Shown here in pieces: positions 1 to 9,556 of a stretch of 64,000 nucleotides of DNA. Position 1 is the first letter of the stretch; each line of letters starts with the position of its first letter. The DNA comes from Saccharopolyspora gregorii. Its GTDB lineage: Bacteria; Actinomycetota; Actinomycetes; Mycobacteriales; Pseudonocardiaceae. The stretch lies in NCBI RefSeq assembly GCF_024734405.1, contig NZ_CP059556.1, positions 1,612,001 to 1,676,000 of the forward strand, read 5' to 3'. A program made the position numbers and the translations under genes. The notes beneath the pieces are model-generated. The model did not search any database, was not told the DNA's origin, and saw only the letters and a program-made list of their open reading frames with translations.

Positions 1-103
1 GATCCGCCGGTCGTGAGCCATCGCGCGGCCCCAGGGGCCGCCGGTGGTCGGCTGCGGAGGGGACAAGGGGGTCCCCGCACGGTGCGGTGAAGGGAAGTTC
101 GGC

Positions 104-580
104 GTGTTGTTGGTAGTGCTGTTCCTGGTCCTGGCGGCCGGTGGCGTGCTGGTGACGTCGGTGCTGGTCCAACGCCCGGAATGGGCGTGGTTGTCGGTGC
201 TGCTCAGCGTGCTGGCCGCGGCACTGCTCGTGGTGGAACGGTTGCGGCGGCGGAGGGAAGCGAGCTCACCGCCGCGGCAACCGGTCTCCGCGGGCGAGGC
301 GGGGCAGGACCCGGCGGCACCGGCCGGCGAGGTCGACGTCGACGAGGAACCGGACGAGGAGGACACCGACGCGGCGGACGCGCTGCTGGTGTCCGAATCG
401 GACGACGAGGTCGTGGTCGTCGACGAACGCCCCCGGTACCACTTGGCGAGCTGCGACTGGCTCGGCGAGCGGGAGGTGCAGGGACTGCCGGCGAAGGAGG
501 CCCGGGAACTGGGCTTCACGGCCTGCTCCCGCTGCACCCCGGACGCGGTGCTGGCGGGACGGGCGCGCGCCGCGCGCTAG
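104..580 (+). CDS. Small two-TM membrane protein with C-terminal Cys motif
   Basis: Function unknown. Two hydrophobic segments lie at the very N terminus, followed by an Asp/Glu-rich linker and a C-terminal domain with RYHLASCDWL and, about 30 residues on, FTACSRCTPD. The spaced Cys residues (SCDW, ACSRC) recall small zinc-ribbon or Ada-like domains seen in actinobacterial membrane proteins; this is resemblance only. The GTG at 104 follows GAAGGGA by eight bases and is preferred; an in-frame GTG at 44 would add 20 residues. It precedes the ileS leader on the same strand, and about 100 bases separate its stop from the ileS promoter, so it is probably a separate unit. Confidence 0.7.
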   Translation: MLLVVLFLVLAAGGVLVTSVLVQRPEWAWLSVLLSVLAAALLVVERLRRRREASSPPRQPVSAGEAGQDPAAPAGEVDVDEEPDEEDTDAADALLVSESDDEVVVVDERPRYHLASCDWLGEREVQGLPAKEARELGFTACSRCTPDAVLAGRARAAR

Positions 581-673
581 CACGGCCACCGGGAACGCGG
601 AGTCCACCGCGGAGCGCTCAGGGCCCTGGGCGCGGACCGCGGTGGCCGCGGAAATCCGGTGGCGTCGAATGGT

Positions 674-679
674 TATGCT
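674..679 (+). promoter_or_regulatory. Candidate -10 of the ileS leader (TATGCT)
   Basis: TATGCT fits the actinobacterial TANNNT -10. Its predicted start, near 686, lies just ahead of the T-box stem I. No convincing -35 is visible. Confidence 0.4.
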
Positions 680-685
680 GAATGC

Positions 686-979
686 GGGCTGGTCGCCGGG
701 GAGCGACCGGCCCGCATCGGCGTTGATCCGGCCATCACCGGGGAGCCTCCGGAAGAACGGGCGCCGCGCTCCAGCAGGAGCAGCGTCCCAGTAGAACCGG
801 ACGGGTCCGGCCCGTGACAGCCGGCAACGAGTGGCCGTCGCGTTCTGCGGTGGCAAGCGGGGTGGTACCGCGGGACGCGGGCGGCCGGATCGGTCGCGCG
901 CCGTGTCGTCCCCGTGTGGGCATCGAGTCCGGATGCCCGTGCGGCTGCTGACGACACACCGGCGAGGAGAACACCCGCG
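686..979 (+). ncRNA. T-box riboswitch (ileS leader, Ile specifier)
   Basis: The leader senses uncharged tRNA-Ile. Seen: an ATC (isoleucine) specifier triplet at 734-736 inside GGCCATCACCGGGGAGCC; the stem-I-type stretch CGGAAGAAC; and the T-box core GGTGGTACCGCGG at 861-873, whose TGGT (863-866) can pair with the ACCA end of uncharged tRNA-Ile. A long-range pair, GTGTCGTC near 903 with GACGACAC near 951, lies just ahead of the Shine-Dalgarno GGCGAGGAG. No U-tract terminator is present, so control is probably at translation initiation, as known for actinobacterial ileS T-boxes. Boundaries are approximate. Confidence 0.93.
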
Positions 980-3900
980 ATGGCTTACCCGAAGGTCCGA
1001 TTCGGCGGAACGACCGCCCCGGAGGGCGCGGATCGAGAGGCCCCCCAGGAGCGCGGGGTGGCCGCGCAACCGTCGTTCCCGCAGGTCGAGCGGGAAGTGC
1101 TGGACTTCTGGTCCGCGGACGGGACGTTCCGGGAGAGCGTGCAGGCCAGGGACGCGGGCGTCAACGGCTCGAACGAGTTCGTCTTCTACGACGGGCCGCC
1201 GTTCGCGAACGGCCTGCCGCACTACGGCCACCTGCTCACCGGGTACGTCAAGGACGCGGTGCCGCGCTACCAGACGATGCGCGGCCGCCGGGTGGAGCGC
1301 CGCTTCGGCTGGGACTGCCACGGGCTGCCCGCCGAGGTGCAGGCGGAGAAGCAGCTCGGCATCACCTCGAAGTCCGAGATCGAGTCGATGGGCGTCGCCG
1401 AGTTCAACGACGCCTGCCGCGCCTCGGTGCTGCGCTACACGCGGGAGTGGGAGGACTACGTCACCCGCCAGGCCCGCTGGGTGGACTTCGAGAACGACTA
1501 CAAGACGCTCGACGTGGACTACATGGAGAGCGTGATGTGGGCGTTCAAGACCTTGTGGGACAAGGGCTTGGTCTACGAGGGCTTCCGGGTGCTCTGGTAC
1601 TGCTGGCGCTGCGAGACGCCGCTGTCCAACACCGAGACGCGGATGGACGACACCTACCGCCAGCGGCAGGACCCGGCGGTGACGGTGGGCCTGCGGCTCG
1701 TCGCGCCGGGCAAGGCGTTCGACGGGGCGCTGGCCCTGGTGTGGACGACGACCCCGTGGACGCTGCCGTCGAACCTCGCGGCCGCCGTGCACCCCGAGGT
1801 GGACTACGCGCTGGTCGAGCCCGGCGAGGGCGGCGAGCGCTACCTGCTGGCCGAGGCCCGGCTGGGCGCGTACGCGCGGGAGCTCGGCGAGGACGTCGCG
1901 GACCGCGTCGTCGCCCGGTTCACCGGCGCCGAGCTGGTCGGCACGAGCTACCGGCCGCCGTTCGACTTCTTCGCCGGGCGGCCCAACGCCCACCAGGTGC
2001 TGCCCGCCGACTACGTCACCACCGAGGACGGCACCGGTGTCGTGCACATCGCGCCCGCCTTCGGCGAGGACGACAAGGCCGTCACCGACGCGCACGACAT
2101 CGAACCGGTCGTCCCGGTCGACGCGCGCGGCCGGTTCACCGCCGAGGTCGCGCCGTACGAGGGCCAGCAGGTCTTCGAGGCGAACAAGCAGATCATCCGG
2201 GACCTCAAGGAATCGGGCCTGCTGCTGCGGCACGAGACCTACGACCACCCGTACCCGCACTGCTGGCGCTGCGACAACGCGCTGATCCAGCGGGCCCTGT
2301 CGTCCTGGTTCGTGGCCGTCACCCGGTTCCGGGACCGCATGGTCGAGCTCAACCAGCAGATCAACTGGGTGCCGGGGCACATCCGGGACGGCCAGTTCGG
2401 CAAGTGGCTGTCCAACGCCCGCGACTGGAACATCTCGCGGAACCGGTTCTGGGGTTCGCCGATCCCGGTGTGGACCTCGGACGACCCGGCGTACCCGCGC
2501 ACCGACGTGTACGGCTCGCTGGACGAGCTGGAGCACGACTTCGGGGTGCGGCCCGCCGACCTGCACCGCCCGAACATCGACGAGCTGACCCGGCCGAACC
2601 CGGACGACCCGACCGGCGCGTCCACGATGCGGCGGGTGCCGGAGGTGCTGGACTGCTGGTTCGAGTCCGGGGCGATGCCGTTCGCGCAGGTCCACTACCC
2701 GTTCGAGAACTCCGACTGGTTCGAGCACCACTACCCGGGCGACTTCATCGTTGAGTACAACGGCCAGTCCCGCGGCTGGTTCTACCTGCTGCACGTGCTG
2801 GCCACCGCGCTGTTCGACCGGCCCGCGTTCTCCAACGTGGTCGCGCACGGCATCGTGCTCGGCGACGACGGCATGAAGATGTCGAAGTCGAAGAACAACT
2901 ACCCGGACGTGAACGAGGTCTTCGACCGCGACGGTTCGGACGCGATGCGCTGGTTCCTGATGGCGAGCCCGATCCTGCGCGGCGGGGACCTGGTGGTCAC
3001 CGAGCGCGGCATCCGGGACGCGGTGCGCCAGGCGGTGCTGCCGCTGTGGAACTCCTGGTACTTCCTGGCGTTGTACGCCAACGCCGAAGGAGTCGAGGGC
3101 CGGTTCCGGGTGGACAGCGAGCACGTGCTGGACCGCTACGTGCTCGCCAAGGCGCACGAGCTGGTCGGCGACGTGCAGGCCGCGATGGACGTGTTCGACC
3201 CGGCCGGGGCGTGCGCCGCTGTCCGCGACTTCCTGGAGGTGCTGACCAACTGGTACGTGCGCCGCTCCCGGGACCGGTTCTGGGCCGGGGACGCCGATGC
3301 CATCGACACCCTGCACACCGTGCTGGAGGTGACCTGCCGGGTGGTGGCGCCGCTGCTGCCGCTGACCGCGGAAGCGGTGTGGCGCGGGCTCACCGGCGGC
3401 CGCTCGGTGCACCTGGCGGACTGGCCGCTGGTCGACGAGCTGCCTGCCGACGCGGCGCTGGTCTCCGCGATGGACCGGGTGCGGCAGGTGTGCTCCTCGG
3501 CGCTGGCGCTGCGGAAGTCGAACTCGCGCCGCGTCCGGCTGCCGCTGGCGAAGCTGGTCGTGGCCATGCCGGAGGCCGAGTCGCTGCGGCCGTTCGTCGA
3601 CCTGGTCCGGGACGAGGTGAACGTCAAGGAGGTCGAGCTGACCACCGACGTCGCCGCGCACGGCCGGTTCGAGATCGCGGTGAACGCCCGCGCCGCCGGA
3701 CCTCGGCTGGGCAAGGACGTGCAGCGGGTGATCAAGGCCGTGAAGTCCGGTGACTGGACCCGCAACGCGGCCGGGGGCGTGGTCGCCGACGGCACCGAAC
3801 TGCAGGAGGGCGAGTTCACCGAGCGGCTGGTGTCCACCGACTCCGGTGCCGCGGCCGCGTTGCCGGGCGGCGCCGGGATGGTGGTGCTGGACTGCGACGT

Positions 3901-4168
3901 CACGCCGGAGCTGGCCGCCGAAGGCGTGGCCCGCGACCTGGTGCGCGTCGTGCAGCAGGCGCGCCGGGACGCCGGTTTCGAGATCTCCGACCGCATCCGC
4001 GTCGAGGTCTCCGCGCCGGCCGAGGTGCTGGCGGCCGTGGACGCGCACCGCGAGTTCATCGCCGCCGAAACCCTCGCGGACGCCGTGTCCGAGGGCGCGG
4101 CCGCGGGTGGTTCCGCGGGCAGCGTCGGGGACGGCGTGGACGTCTCGGTCGCCGTCGAACGGGTCTGA
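980..4168 (+). CDS. ileS: Isoleucyl-tRNA synthetase
   Basis: Charges tRNA-Ile with isoleucine in the cytoplasm. At 1062 residues it matches the long eukaryote-like (type 2) IleRS common in Actinobacteria. Seen: the HIGH-type motif [10 protein letters not shown] near residue 85, the editing (CP1) region, [10 protein letters not shown] near residue 635 for the KMSKS loop, and two CxxC pairs (WYCWRC, HCWRC). ATG 980 was chosen because GGCGAGGAG lies about nine bases upstream and the upstream reading frame runs through the T-box. It is preceded by the T-box and followed by a strong hairpin, so it is monocistronic. Type 2 enzymes are often less sensitive to mupirocin; that property is inferred from the family. 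Confidence 0.98.
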   Translation: MAYPKVRFGGTTAPEGADREAPQERGVAAQPSFPQVEREVLDFWSADGTFRESVQARDAGVNGSNEFVFYDGPPFANGLPHYGHLLTGYVKDAVPRYQTMRGRRVERRFGWDCHGLPAEVQAEKQLGITSKSEIESMGVAEFNDACRASVLRYTREWEDYVTRQARWVDFENDYKTLDVDYMESVMWAFKTLWDKGLVYEGFRVLWYCWRCETPLSNTETRMDDTYRQRQDPAVTVGLRLVAPGKAFDGALALVWTTTPWTLPSNLAAAVHPEVDYALVEPGEGGERYLLAEARLGAYARELGEDVADRVVARFTGAELVGTSYRPPFDFFAGRPNAHQVLPADYVTTEDGTGVVHIAPAFGEDDKAVTDAHDIEPVVPVDARGRFTAEVAPYEGQQVFEANKQIIRDLKESGLLLRHETYDHPYPHCWRCDNALIQRALSSWFVAVTRFRDRMVELNQQINWVPGHIRDGQFGKWLSNARDWNISRNRFWGSPIPVWTSDDPAYPRTDVYGSLDELEHDFGVRPADLHRPNIDELTRPNPDDPTGASTMRRVPEVLDCWFESGAMPFAQVHYPFENSDWFEHHYPGDFIVEYNGQSRGWFYLLHVLATALFDRPAFSNVVAHGIVLGDDGMKMSKSKNNYPDVNEVFDRDGSDAMRWFLMASPILRGGDLVVTERGIRDAVRQAVLPLWNSWYFLALYANAEGVEGRFRVDSEHVLDRYVLAKAHELVGDVQAAMDVFDPAGACAAVRDFLEVLTNWYVRRSRDRFWAGDADAIDTLHTVLEVTCRVVAPLLPLTAEAVWRGLTGGRSVHLADWPLVDELPADAALVSAMDRVRQVCSSALALRKSNSRRVRLPLAKLVVAMPEAESLRPFVDLVRDEVNVKEVELTTDVAAHGRFEIAVNARAAGPRLGKDVQRVIKAVKSGDWTRNAAGGVVADGTELQEGEFTERLVSTDSGAAAALPGGAGMVVLDCDVTPELAAEGVARDLVRVVQQARRDAGFEISDRIRVEVSAPAEVLAAVDAHREFIAAETLADAVSEGAAAGGSAGSVGDGVDVSVAVERV

Positions 4169-4178
4169 TCGGCCGCCG

Positions 4179-4216
4179 CCGGGCGGGTCCGCGGGAACCA
4201 CCGCGGATCCGCCCGG
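4179..4216 (+). terminator. Hairpin terminator after ileS
   Basis: A 16-bp stem with one G-T pair (4179-4194 with 4201-4216) and a six-base loop starts 11 bases after the ileS stop. There is no U tract, as is usual in this GC range. Confidence 0.75.
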
Positions 4217-4252
4217 ACGGGCGTGGCGCACCTCCCACTTCGCGCGGGGTGG

Positions 4253-4281
4253 TTGCGCGCGGCGGGGGCGATCCCTAGTCT
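4253..4281 (+). promoter_or_regulatory. Promoter of the SAM-IV leader
   Basis: TTGCGC (4253-4258), a 17-bp spacer and TAGTCT (4276-4281) place the start near 4288, just before the riboswitch. Confidence 0.55.
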
Positions 4282-4292
4282 TCTCCGTCGAA

Positions 4293-4406
4293 GGTCATGA
4301 GTGCCAGCGGGAAACCCCGGTTTGCTGGCCGGCAACCCTCCTACCGCGGTGGGGTGCCCCGGGTGAGGACCTGGCCGATCGCGCAGGGCGATCGGCAAGC
4401 GCGGGC
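4293..4406 (+). ncRNA. SAM-IV riboswitch
   Basis: The order of conserved pieces matches the actinobacterial SAM-IV class: GGTCATGAGTGCCAGC at 4293, AACCCCGGTTTGCTGGCC, GGCAACCCTCC, GGTGGGGTGCCCCGGGTGA, GGACC closing the first stem, then a short hairpin (CGATCGCGCAGGGCGATCG) and GGCAAGCGCGGGCC for the downstream pseudoknot. It lies directly ahead of a PLP enzyme gene. A further GGGCCC-type hairpin (about 4404-4423) sits between aptamer and Shine-Dalgarno, so occlusion of translation or attenuation is plausible when S-adenosylmethionine is plentiful. Recognition is by motif, not by a covariance search. Confidence 0.92.
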
Positions 4407-4445
4407 CCCGAATGCTCCGGGCCCGGTGAGGCCCCAGGAGGCATC

Positions 4446-5807
4446 GTGTCGTCAGCCGTCCGCTCCGCCACCGGCGAGATCGCCGAAACCCCGATCTGGT
4501 CCGTCGTGGACTCCGTTCCCGCGGTCCCCGCGGTCGTCGGCGCGCAGCTGCGGGTTCCGCTGGTCACCGGCGGTTCCGCCGAGTACGCCAACCTGGACCA
4601 CGGGGCCAGCGCGCCTTGCCTGAACGCGGTGCGGGACGCCGTGAACGAGCTGCTGCCCTGGTACGCCAGCGTGCACCGCGGCGCCGGGTTCGCCTCCCAG
4701 GTGTGCACCCGGGTCTACGAGGGGGCGCGGGAGACGCTGCGCCGGTTCGTCGGCGCCCGCCGCACCGATTCGGTGATCTTCACCCGGAACACCACCGACG
4801 CGCTGAACCTGCTGGCCGCCGCGCTTCCCGCGGACACCTCGGTGGTCGTGTTCGACACCGAGCACCACGCGGCGCTGCTGCCGTGGGCGGGGGAGCGGGT
4901 GCACCACCTCGGCATCCCGGAGAGCCCGCAGGAGGCGGTGCGGCTGCTCGACGCCGCGCTCGCCGAGTGCGCCGACGGGCCGAAGCTGGCCGTGCTCACC
5001 GGGGCGTCCAACGTGACCGGCGAGCTGTGGCCGGTCGCCGAGCTCGCCCGCGTCGCCCGCGAGCACGGCGCCCGCACCGTGCTCGACGCCGCCCAGCTCG
5101 CCCCGCACCGCCCGGTGCGCATCGCCGACCTCGGCGTGGACCACGCCGTGCTGTCCGGGCACAAGCTCTACGCCCCGTTCGGCGCGGGAGCGCTCATCGG
5201 CCGCGACGACTGGCTGGACCGGGCCGAGCCGTACCTGGCCGGCGGCGGCGCCACCCGATCGGTCCCCGACGCGGGCGAGATCGACTGGAACACCGGTCCG
5301 GAGCGGCACGAGGCCGGTTCGCCGAACACCGTCGGGGTGCACGCGCTCGCCAAGGCCTGCGAGGTGCTCGCCGAGCACGCCGAGGCGATCGAGGGGCACG
5401 AGGACCTGCTGCTGCGCAGGCTCCGCGCCGGGCTCGCCACCGTGCCCGGGCTGCGCGAGCTGGGCCTGTTCGGCCCCGAGCACGACCGGGTCGGCGTGGT
5501 CAGCTTCACCGTGGACGGCCAGGACCCCGGGCTGCTGGCGGCGGCGCTGTCCGCGGAGCACGGCATCGGCGTGCGGGACGGGCTGTTCTGCGCCCACCGG
5601 GCCGTGCGGCACCTGCTGGCGGGCACCGACGCGCAGCGCGCCGTGCGGATCAGCCTCGGTCTCGGCACCACCGTCGAGCACGTGGACCGGATCGTCACCG
5701 CGCTGCGCGGGCTCGTCGCCCACGGTCCGCAGTGGAGCTACGAACTGGACGGCGGCCGCTGGGTGCCCGTCGACGACCCGCGCGAGTTCCCCGCCGCGTT
5801 GGCGTGA
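4446..5807 (+). CDS. Class V aminotransferase / cysteine desulfurase-like PLP enzyme
   Basis: A fold-type I PLP enzyme of 453 residues. Seen: the phosphate-site region DHGASAPCLNAV, VLDAAQLAPHRPV with the PLP-contacting Asp, SGHKLYAPFG with the Schiff-base lysine, and RDGLFCAHRAVRHLL near the C terminus, at the position of the catalytic Cys loop of cysteine desulfurases. The GTG at 4446 follows AGGAGG by four bases. The SAM-IV leader implies a role in sulfur amino-acid metabolism, for example sulfur release from cysteine or a Cys/Met-linked lyase. No Fe-S assembly genes are adjacent, so a housekeeping SufS role is unlikely. Exact substrate unknown. Confidence 0.88.
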   Translation: MSSAVRSATGEIAETPIWSVVDSVPAVPAVVGAQLRVPLVTGGSAEYANLDHGASAPCLNAVRDAVNELLPWYASVHRGAGFASQVCTRVYEGARETLRRFVGARRTDSVIFTRNTTDALNLLAAALPADTSVVVFDTEHHAALLPWAGERVHHLGIPESPQEAVRLLDAALAECADGPKLAVLTGASNVTGELWPVAELARVAREHGARTVLDAAQLAPHRPVRIADLGVDHAVLSGHKLYAPFGAGALIGRDDWLDRAEPYLAGGGATRSVPDAGEIDWNTGPERHEAGSPNTVGVHALAKACEVLAEHAEAIEGHEDLLLRRLRAGLATVPGLRELGLFGPEHDRVGVVSFTVDGQDPGLLAAALSAEHGIGVRDGLFCAHRAVRHLLAGTDAQRAVRISLGLGTTVEHVDRIVTALRGLVAHGPQWSYELDGGRWVPVDDPREFPAALA

Positions 5808-5850
5808 GCCGCTGCGAACGACCGATCGGCGGTCGGGGAGAATGGGCCGG

Positions 5851-6555
5851 GTGAACACCGAGCAGTCCGACTCCGAGCAGCCCGGATCGAACCCCGCGAC
5901 CGGCGAGGGCTCGTCCTCAGAACCGGAAGCGCGACCCGCCGCGAGCGGGGACGGCGGTACCGCCGCGAGCGAGCCGGACCCGGGTTCGGACGGCGACGGT
6001 TCGACCGCGGTCGGGGCGGCCGGTGGCCGTGCCTCGCGGAAGCTGCTGGCGCTGCTGTTCGGGGTGGCCGCGCTGCTGCTCGCCGCGGACGTGGTGACCA
6101 AGATCGCCGCGGTCGCGCGGCTCGACGGGCAGCCGCCGCTGGAACTGTTCGGCGGGGCGGTGTACCTGGTGCTGGTGCGCAACCCGGGGGCGGCGTTCTC
6201 GCTGGCCACCGGCATGACCTGGCTGCTGGCGCTGCTGGCGATCGTCGTGGTCGGCGTCATCGTGTGGCTGGCGCCGAAGCTGCGCTCCACCGGGTGGGCC
6301 GTCGGGCTCGGCCTGGTGCTGGGCGGGGCGTGCGGGAACCTGGTCGACCGGTTGTTCCGGGAGCCCGGGCCGCTGCGCGGCCACGTCGTGGACTTCGTGT
6401 CGCTGTTCGCGCCGGACGGCAGCGTGTGGCCGGTGTTCAACGTCGCCGACTCGTCCATCGTGTGCGGCGGGATCCTCGTGGTGCTGCTGTCGCTGCTCGG
6501 CCGCGACTACGACGGCACCGTGCACACCCGGAAGAAGCGCGAGGACCGGGCATGA
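5851..6555 (+). CDS. lspA: Lipoprotein signal peptidase (signal peptidase II)
   Basis: Cleaves the signal peptide of lipid-modified prolipoproteins in the membrane, after Lgt (encoded at 48.4 kb). Four hydrophobic segments follow a Ser/Glu/Gly-rich, probably disordered cytoplasmic N terminus of about 60 residues, longer than in most bacteria. The two catalytic Asp motifs are visible: [12 protein letters not shown] and [10 protein letters not shown]. An ATG at 5842 is possible, but GGGGAG (5835-5840) is correctly spaced for the GTG at 5851. The stop overlaps the rluD start (ATGA), so the two are translationally coupled. Confidence 0.96.
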   Translation: MNTEQSDSEQPGSNPATGEGSSSEPEARPAASGDGGTAASEPDPGSDGDGSTAVGAAGGRASRKLLALLFGVAALLLAADVVTKIAAVARLDGQPPLELFGGAVYLVLVRNPGAAFSLATGMTWLLALLAIVVVGVIVWLAPKLRSTGWAVGLGLVLGGACGNLVDRLFREPGPLRGHVVDFVSLFAPDGSVWPVFNVADSSIVCGGILVVLLSLLGRDYDGTVHTRKKREDRA

Positions 6556-7484
6556 GCGATCTGCGGATGCTCCCGGTCCCCGACGGCCTCGAAGGGATGC
6601 GGGTCGACGCGGGCCTGGCGAAGTTGCTCGGGTTGTCCCGGAACACGGTGGCGGGGCTCGCCGAATCCGGCGAGGTGCTGCTCGACGGCGCTCCCGTCGG
6701 CAAGTCGGACCGGCTGATCGCGGGCGGGCTGGTGGAAGTGACGCTGCCCGACGCGCGGCCCGAACCGGAAGTGGTCGCGGTGCCCGTGGAGGGCCTGCGG
6801 ATCCTGCACCAGGACGACGACATCGTCGTGGTCGACAAGCCCATCGGCGTCGCCGTGCACCCCAGCCCCGGTTGGGAGGGCCCCACCGTGATCGGCGGGC
6901 TCGCCGCCGCGGGCGTGCGCATCGCGACCTCGGGCGCCGCGGAGCGCCAGGGCGTGGTGCACCGGCTCGACGCGGGCACCACCGGCGTCATGGTCGCCGC
7001 GAAGAGCGAACACGCCTACACCGCGCTGAAGCGGGCGTTCAAGGAGCGCACCGTGGAGAAGCGCTACCACGCGCTGGTGCAGGGCCACCCCGATCCGAGC
7101 AGCGGCACCATCGACGCGCCGATCGACCGCCACCCCAAGCACGACTACAAGTTCGCCGTGGTCAGCGGCGGCAAGCCCAGCATCACCCACTACGAGACGG
7201 TGGAGGCGTTCCGCGCCGCGTCCCTGGTGGACGTGAAGCTGGAGACCGGGCGCACGCACCAGATCCGGGTGCACTTCTCCGCGGTCCGGCATCCGTGCGC
7301 GGGCGACCTCACCTACGGCGCGGATCCGGTGCTGGCGCGGAGGTTGCAGCTCGGCAGGCAGTGGCTGCACGCGCGGATGCTCGGCTTCGAGCACCCCGCC
7401 GACGGGCAGTGGGTGACGTTCACCAGCGACTACCCGGACGACCTGCAGCACGCACTGGACACCCTCCGCGAACAGGACTCCTGA
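6552..7484 (+). CDS. rluD: RluD-family 23S rRNA pseudouridine synthase
   Basis: Converts uridines to pseudouridine in large-subunit rRNA. It has an N-terminal S4-like RNA-binding region ([19 protein letters not shown]) followed by the RluA-type catalytic domain with [12 protein letters not shown], in which the Asp is catalytic, and [10 protein letters not shown] further on. Length (310 residues) is normal. It starts within the lspA stop codon (ATGA), the usual lspA-rluD pairing. Which uridines are targeted cannot be told from sequence alone. Confidence 0.94.
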   Translation: MSDLRMLPVPDGLEGMRVDAGLAKLLGLSRNTVAGLAESGEVLLDGAPVGKSDRLIAGGLVEVTLPDARPEPEVVAVPVEGLRILHQDDDIVVVDKPIGVAVHPSPGWEGPTVIGGLAAAGVRIATSGAAERQGVVHRLDAGTTGVMVAAKSEHAYTALKRAFKERTVEKRYHALVQGHPDPSSGTIDAPIDRHPKHDYKFAVVSGGKPSITHYETVEAFRAASLVDVKLETGRTHQIRVHFSAVRHPCAGDLTYGADPVLARRLQLGRQWLHARMLGFEHPADGQWVTFTSDYPDDLQHALDTLREQDS

Positions 7485-7559
7485 GCCGCCGGCCGCCCGC
7501 TCCCGCCGCCGGGACGCGCGTTGCGGCGATCGTCGTCCGGACGGGTCCGGCCGGTCGCG

Positions 7560-7565
7560 TAGCGT
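7560..7565 (+). promoter_or_regulatory. Candidate -10 TAGCGT
   Basis: TAGCGT lies 37 bases ahead of the ATG at 7603, leaving room for a short leader with its GGGGGGAG ribosome site. No clear -35. Confidence 0.35.
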
Positions 7566-7602
7566 GGTCGTGCTGATCCAGGAACAGCGGGGGGAGTGGC
7601 CG

Positions 7603-7977
7603 ATGACCCAGGCCGGAGCGAGCGGGACGTTCGACGGGCGTCGCGCGGAGTTCACCGACGACACGCCGACGCCGCCGACGGGTCTGCCGCTGGGCGGTGC
7701 ACCGCCGTCCGCGCCCGCGCGGCGGGACGAGCGCGCGGAGGTCGAGGAGCGGTGGCCCACCACCGACGCGGAGCGGACCGATCCCGGCCAGCAGGGGCTC
7801 GCGGAGCTGCTGGCGGCGGAGGACGTCGGCCGCGCGGGCCCGGCGGTGCTCGGCGCCGATCCGGAACCCGGCCCGTCCGCGGACGCGGGTGACTGGCCGA
7901 CCCTGCAACGCCGCGAACGCCGCCCGGAGCGCCCTCGCGGCGGTCCCCTCGACTGGGTTCGCCGCCGCGGCAACTGA
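7603..7977 (+). CDS. Hypothetical disordered protein
   Basis: A 124-residue protein rich in Pro, Ala, Arg, Glu and Asp, with no hydrophobic segment or recognisable domain. The C terminus is strongly basic (RRERRPERPRGGP, DWVRRRGN). The ATG at 7603 is preceded by GGGGGGAG; a GTG at 7564 is in frame but overlaps the putative -10. The clear ribosome site and third-position GC support a real gene. Function unknown. Confidence 0.6.
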   Translation: MTQAGASGTFDGRRAEFTDDTPTPPTGLPLGGAPPSAPARRDERAEVEERWPTTDAERTDPGQQGLAELLAAEDVGRAGPAVLGADPEPGPSADAGDWPTLQRRERRPERPRGGPLDWVRRRGN

Positions 7978-8199
7978 GAGTCCGAAGTGGACGGACCGGC
8001 TGCGGGCTCCCGCGGCGGGTCCGGTGTCTTCCCGTCACCGGCGACCACCTGGGCAAGCCGCCCCGCGCGAGTCCTCGGCCGTCTTCCAGCGAGGACGGCG
8101 CTCTCCCGGTGGCGCAGAGCCACCGGTGCGAACGATCCCCCTCGGCGAGCGGGCGGCCGAGGCCCCACCACCGCCCCGCTCAGCAGCGCGAGCGCGGAA

Positions 8200-9144
8200 T
8201 CAGAGATCGGTGATGTCCCAGTGGAGGGTGCGCTGGTCGTCCCCGGGGCGCATGGCCCAGCGGACCGTGGACAGCTCGGTGTCCTCCGGCAGCACGTACA
8301 CGGTGTGCCCGCCCGCGGTCTCGCCGGGCGGCACGCCGATGCGGTGCGGCGGCCGGGAGGACAGGGCGACCGGTGCCTTGCCCACGGTGGACCCGTCCTC
8401 GGCGACCAGGACCAGGTAGAGGTCGGGCAGCGAGGTGAACGGCATCGGGCTGCGGTTGGTGAGCTCGGTGTGCACGACGACCGAGCGCTCGCCCTCCTGC
8501 AGCTGGTAACCGGCCGCGGTGAACAGGAAGTCGGCCGGGTCGACGACCTCGACGAGCTGGATGGTGATCCGCTCGCCTTCGGGGCCGTCCACGTCGAGCT
8601 TGCTGCCGACCTTGCCGGTGCGGGCCGCGGCGGGCACCGGGGTCTTGGCGGTCGGCGCGTGCGGGTTCGCCGGCTGCTGCGCCGGTTGCGGCCCGGACTG
8701 CGGTCCGCTCGCGGGCTGGCCGGGCTGCGGGGGCCGCTGCTGGTCGCCGCGCGCCCACGCGGCTGATCCGGGCGGGCCCCACGGGTTCGGCTGCGCCTGC
8801 TGCGGTGCGGGCGGCGGCGCGGGCCTGGCCTGCTGCGGCTGGCCGAAGGAGGCGGGCGGGCCCGCGGGGGTGAACGGTTGCGGGCCGCTGGGCGGGTTGG
8901 GCACCTGGTAGCCGCCGCTGGCCTGGGTCCAGGCGTTCGCGGCGGCGACCGCGTTGCGGATGCCCACCGGGTCGCACTCGACGCCGACGACCATGGGCAG
9001 CCCGGTGGTGGAGAGCACCGCGAGCCGGGCGGCCACGTCGCGGACGTCCATCCCGAGCCGCGACGCGATCTCGTGCACCGCGGCGCGCCCGGATTCGGCG
9101 ACGGCGGTGAGCAGACGTACGTCCACGGGATCAGGTGCGGTCAC
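8200..9144 (-). CDS. Winged-helix protein fused to a C-terminal beta domain
   Basis: Residues 1-55 (DVRLLTAVAESGRAAVHEIA, RLGMDVRDVAARLAVL) read as an AsnC/MarR-like winged helix. Residues about 75-165 are a Pro/Gln-rich linker. The C-terminal 145 residues (ITIQLVEVVDPADF, RSVVVHTELTNRSPMPF, DLYLVLVAEDG) resemble the immunoglobulin-like DUF4352 fold. No signal peptide or membrane segment is visible, so it should be cytoplasmic even though DUF4352 domains are usually exported. It starts with GTG; TAGCGT lies eight bases upstream of it. Possibly a DNA-binding regulator with a ligand- or protein-binding tail; function not known. Confidence 0.75.
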   Translation of the reverse strand: MTAPDPVDVRLLTAVAESGRAAVHEIASRLGMDVRDVAARLAVLSTTGLPMVVGVECDPVGIRNAVAAANAWTQASGGYQVPNPPSGPQPFTPAGPPASFGQPQQARPAPPPAPQQAQPNPWGPPGSAAWARGDQQRPPQPGQPASGPQSGPQPAQQPANPHAPTAKTPVPAAARTGKVGSKLDVDGPEGERITIQLVEVVDPADFLFTAAGYQLQEGERSVVVHTELTNRSPMPFTSLPDLYLVLVAEDGSTVGKAPVALSSRPPHRIGVPPGETAGGHTVYVLPEDTELSTVRWAMRPGDDQRTLHWDITDL

Positions 9145-9556
9145 GTCAGGCCACGCTACCCCCTAGGGACGATCACCGTCCGCAAGGGCGGGATGTTCGC
9201 CGGAACCCGGTCCGCCGAGCTCGTCGAGCTCGGGATCGATCCGGCCGGGCGCGGATCCGCGGCACGTCCGGGAGGGTCGCCGACGGCGCCGGGTAGTGGC
9301 GTCAGGCCGTCCCGGCCCGGCACCGCCGCGGCCGCCCCTTCGCACCGAGAACGGGAGGTGCGGGGCGAGCCGACGGGCCTGGCACCTGCTGATCGGATGA
9401 GCGGAGCGGGGCCGTTCGGGCGGCCCCTCCCGCGTCCGCGGCGGTACCCGCGGAGCACCTCGGATGGTGGTCTCGGGACCGCCCTGGGAGCTGAGAATCC
9501 TCTCAGACAGCGGCGAGTTGACTGTCCCGCGACAGCCTCCGACCCGAGAGGACGCG
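9145..9556. other. Divergent promoter region, no gene seen
   Basis: The 412-bp gap between the divergent HTH gene and the P450 gene contains no supported ORF. It holds the HTH gene's TAGCGT box near its left end and two small inverted repeats near the P450 start (listed separately). Confidence 0.5.
9491..9535 (+). promoter_or_regulatory. Two inverted repeats upstream of the P450 gene
   Basis: CTGAGA-ATCC-TCTCAG (9491-9506) and CTGTC-CCGC-GACAG (9522-9535) have perfect arms and lie 20-65 bases ahead of the P450 start. They are possible operators or leader hairpins. The divergent HTH protein is one candidate ligand, but that is inference. Confidence 0.35.

Noticed and set aside
266-4231. 1321-residue minus-strand frame opposite ileS, and similar long frames opposite hisD, trpE and gltB
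   Set aside because: These are shadows caused by high third-position GC; composition is His/Arg/Val-rich without domains, and the opposite genes are certain.
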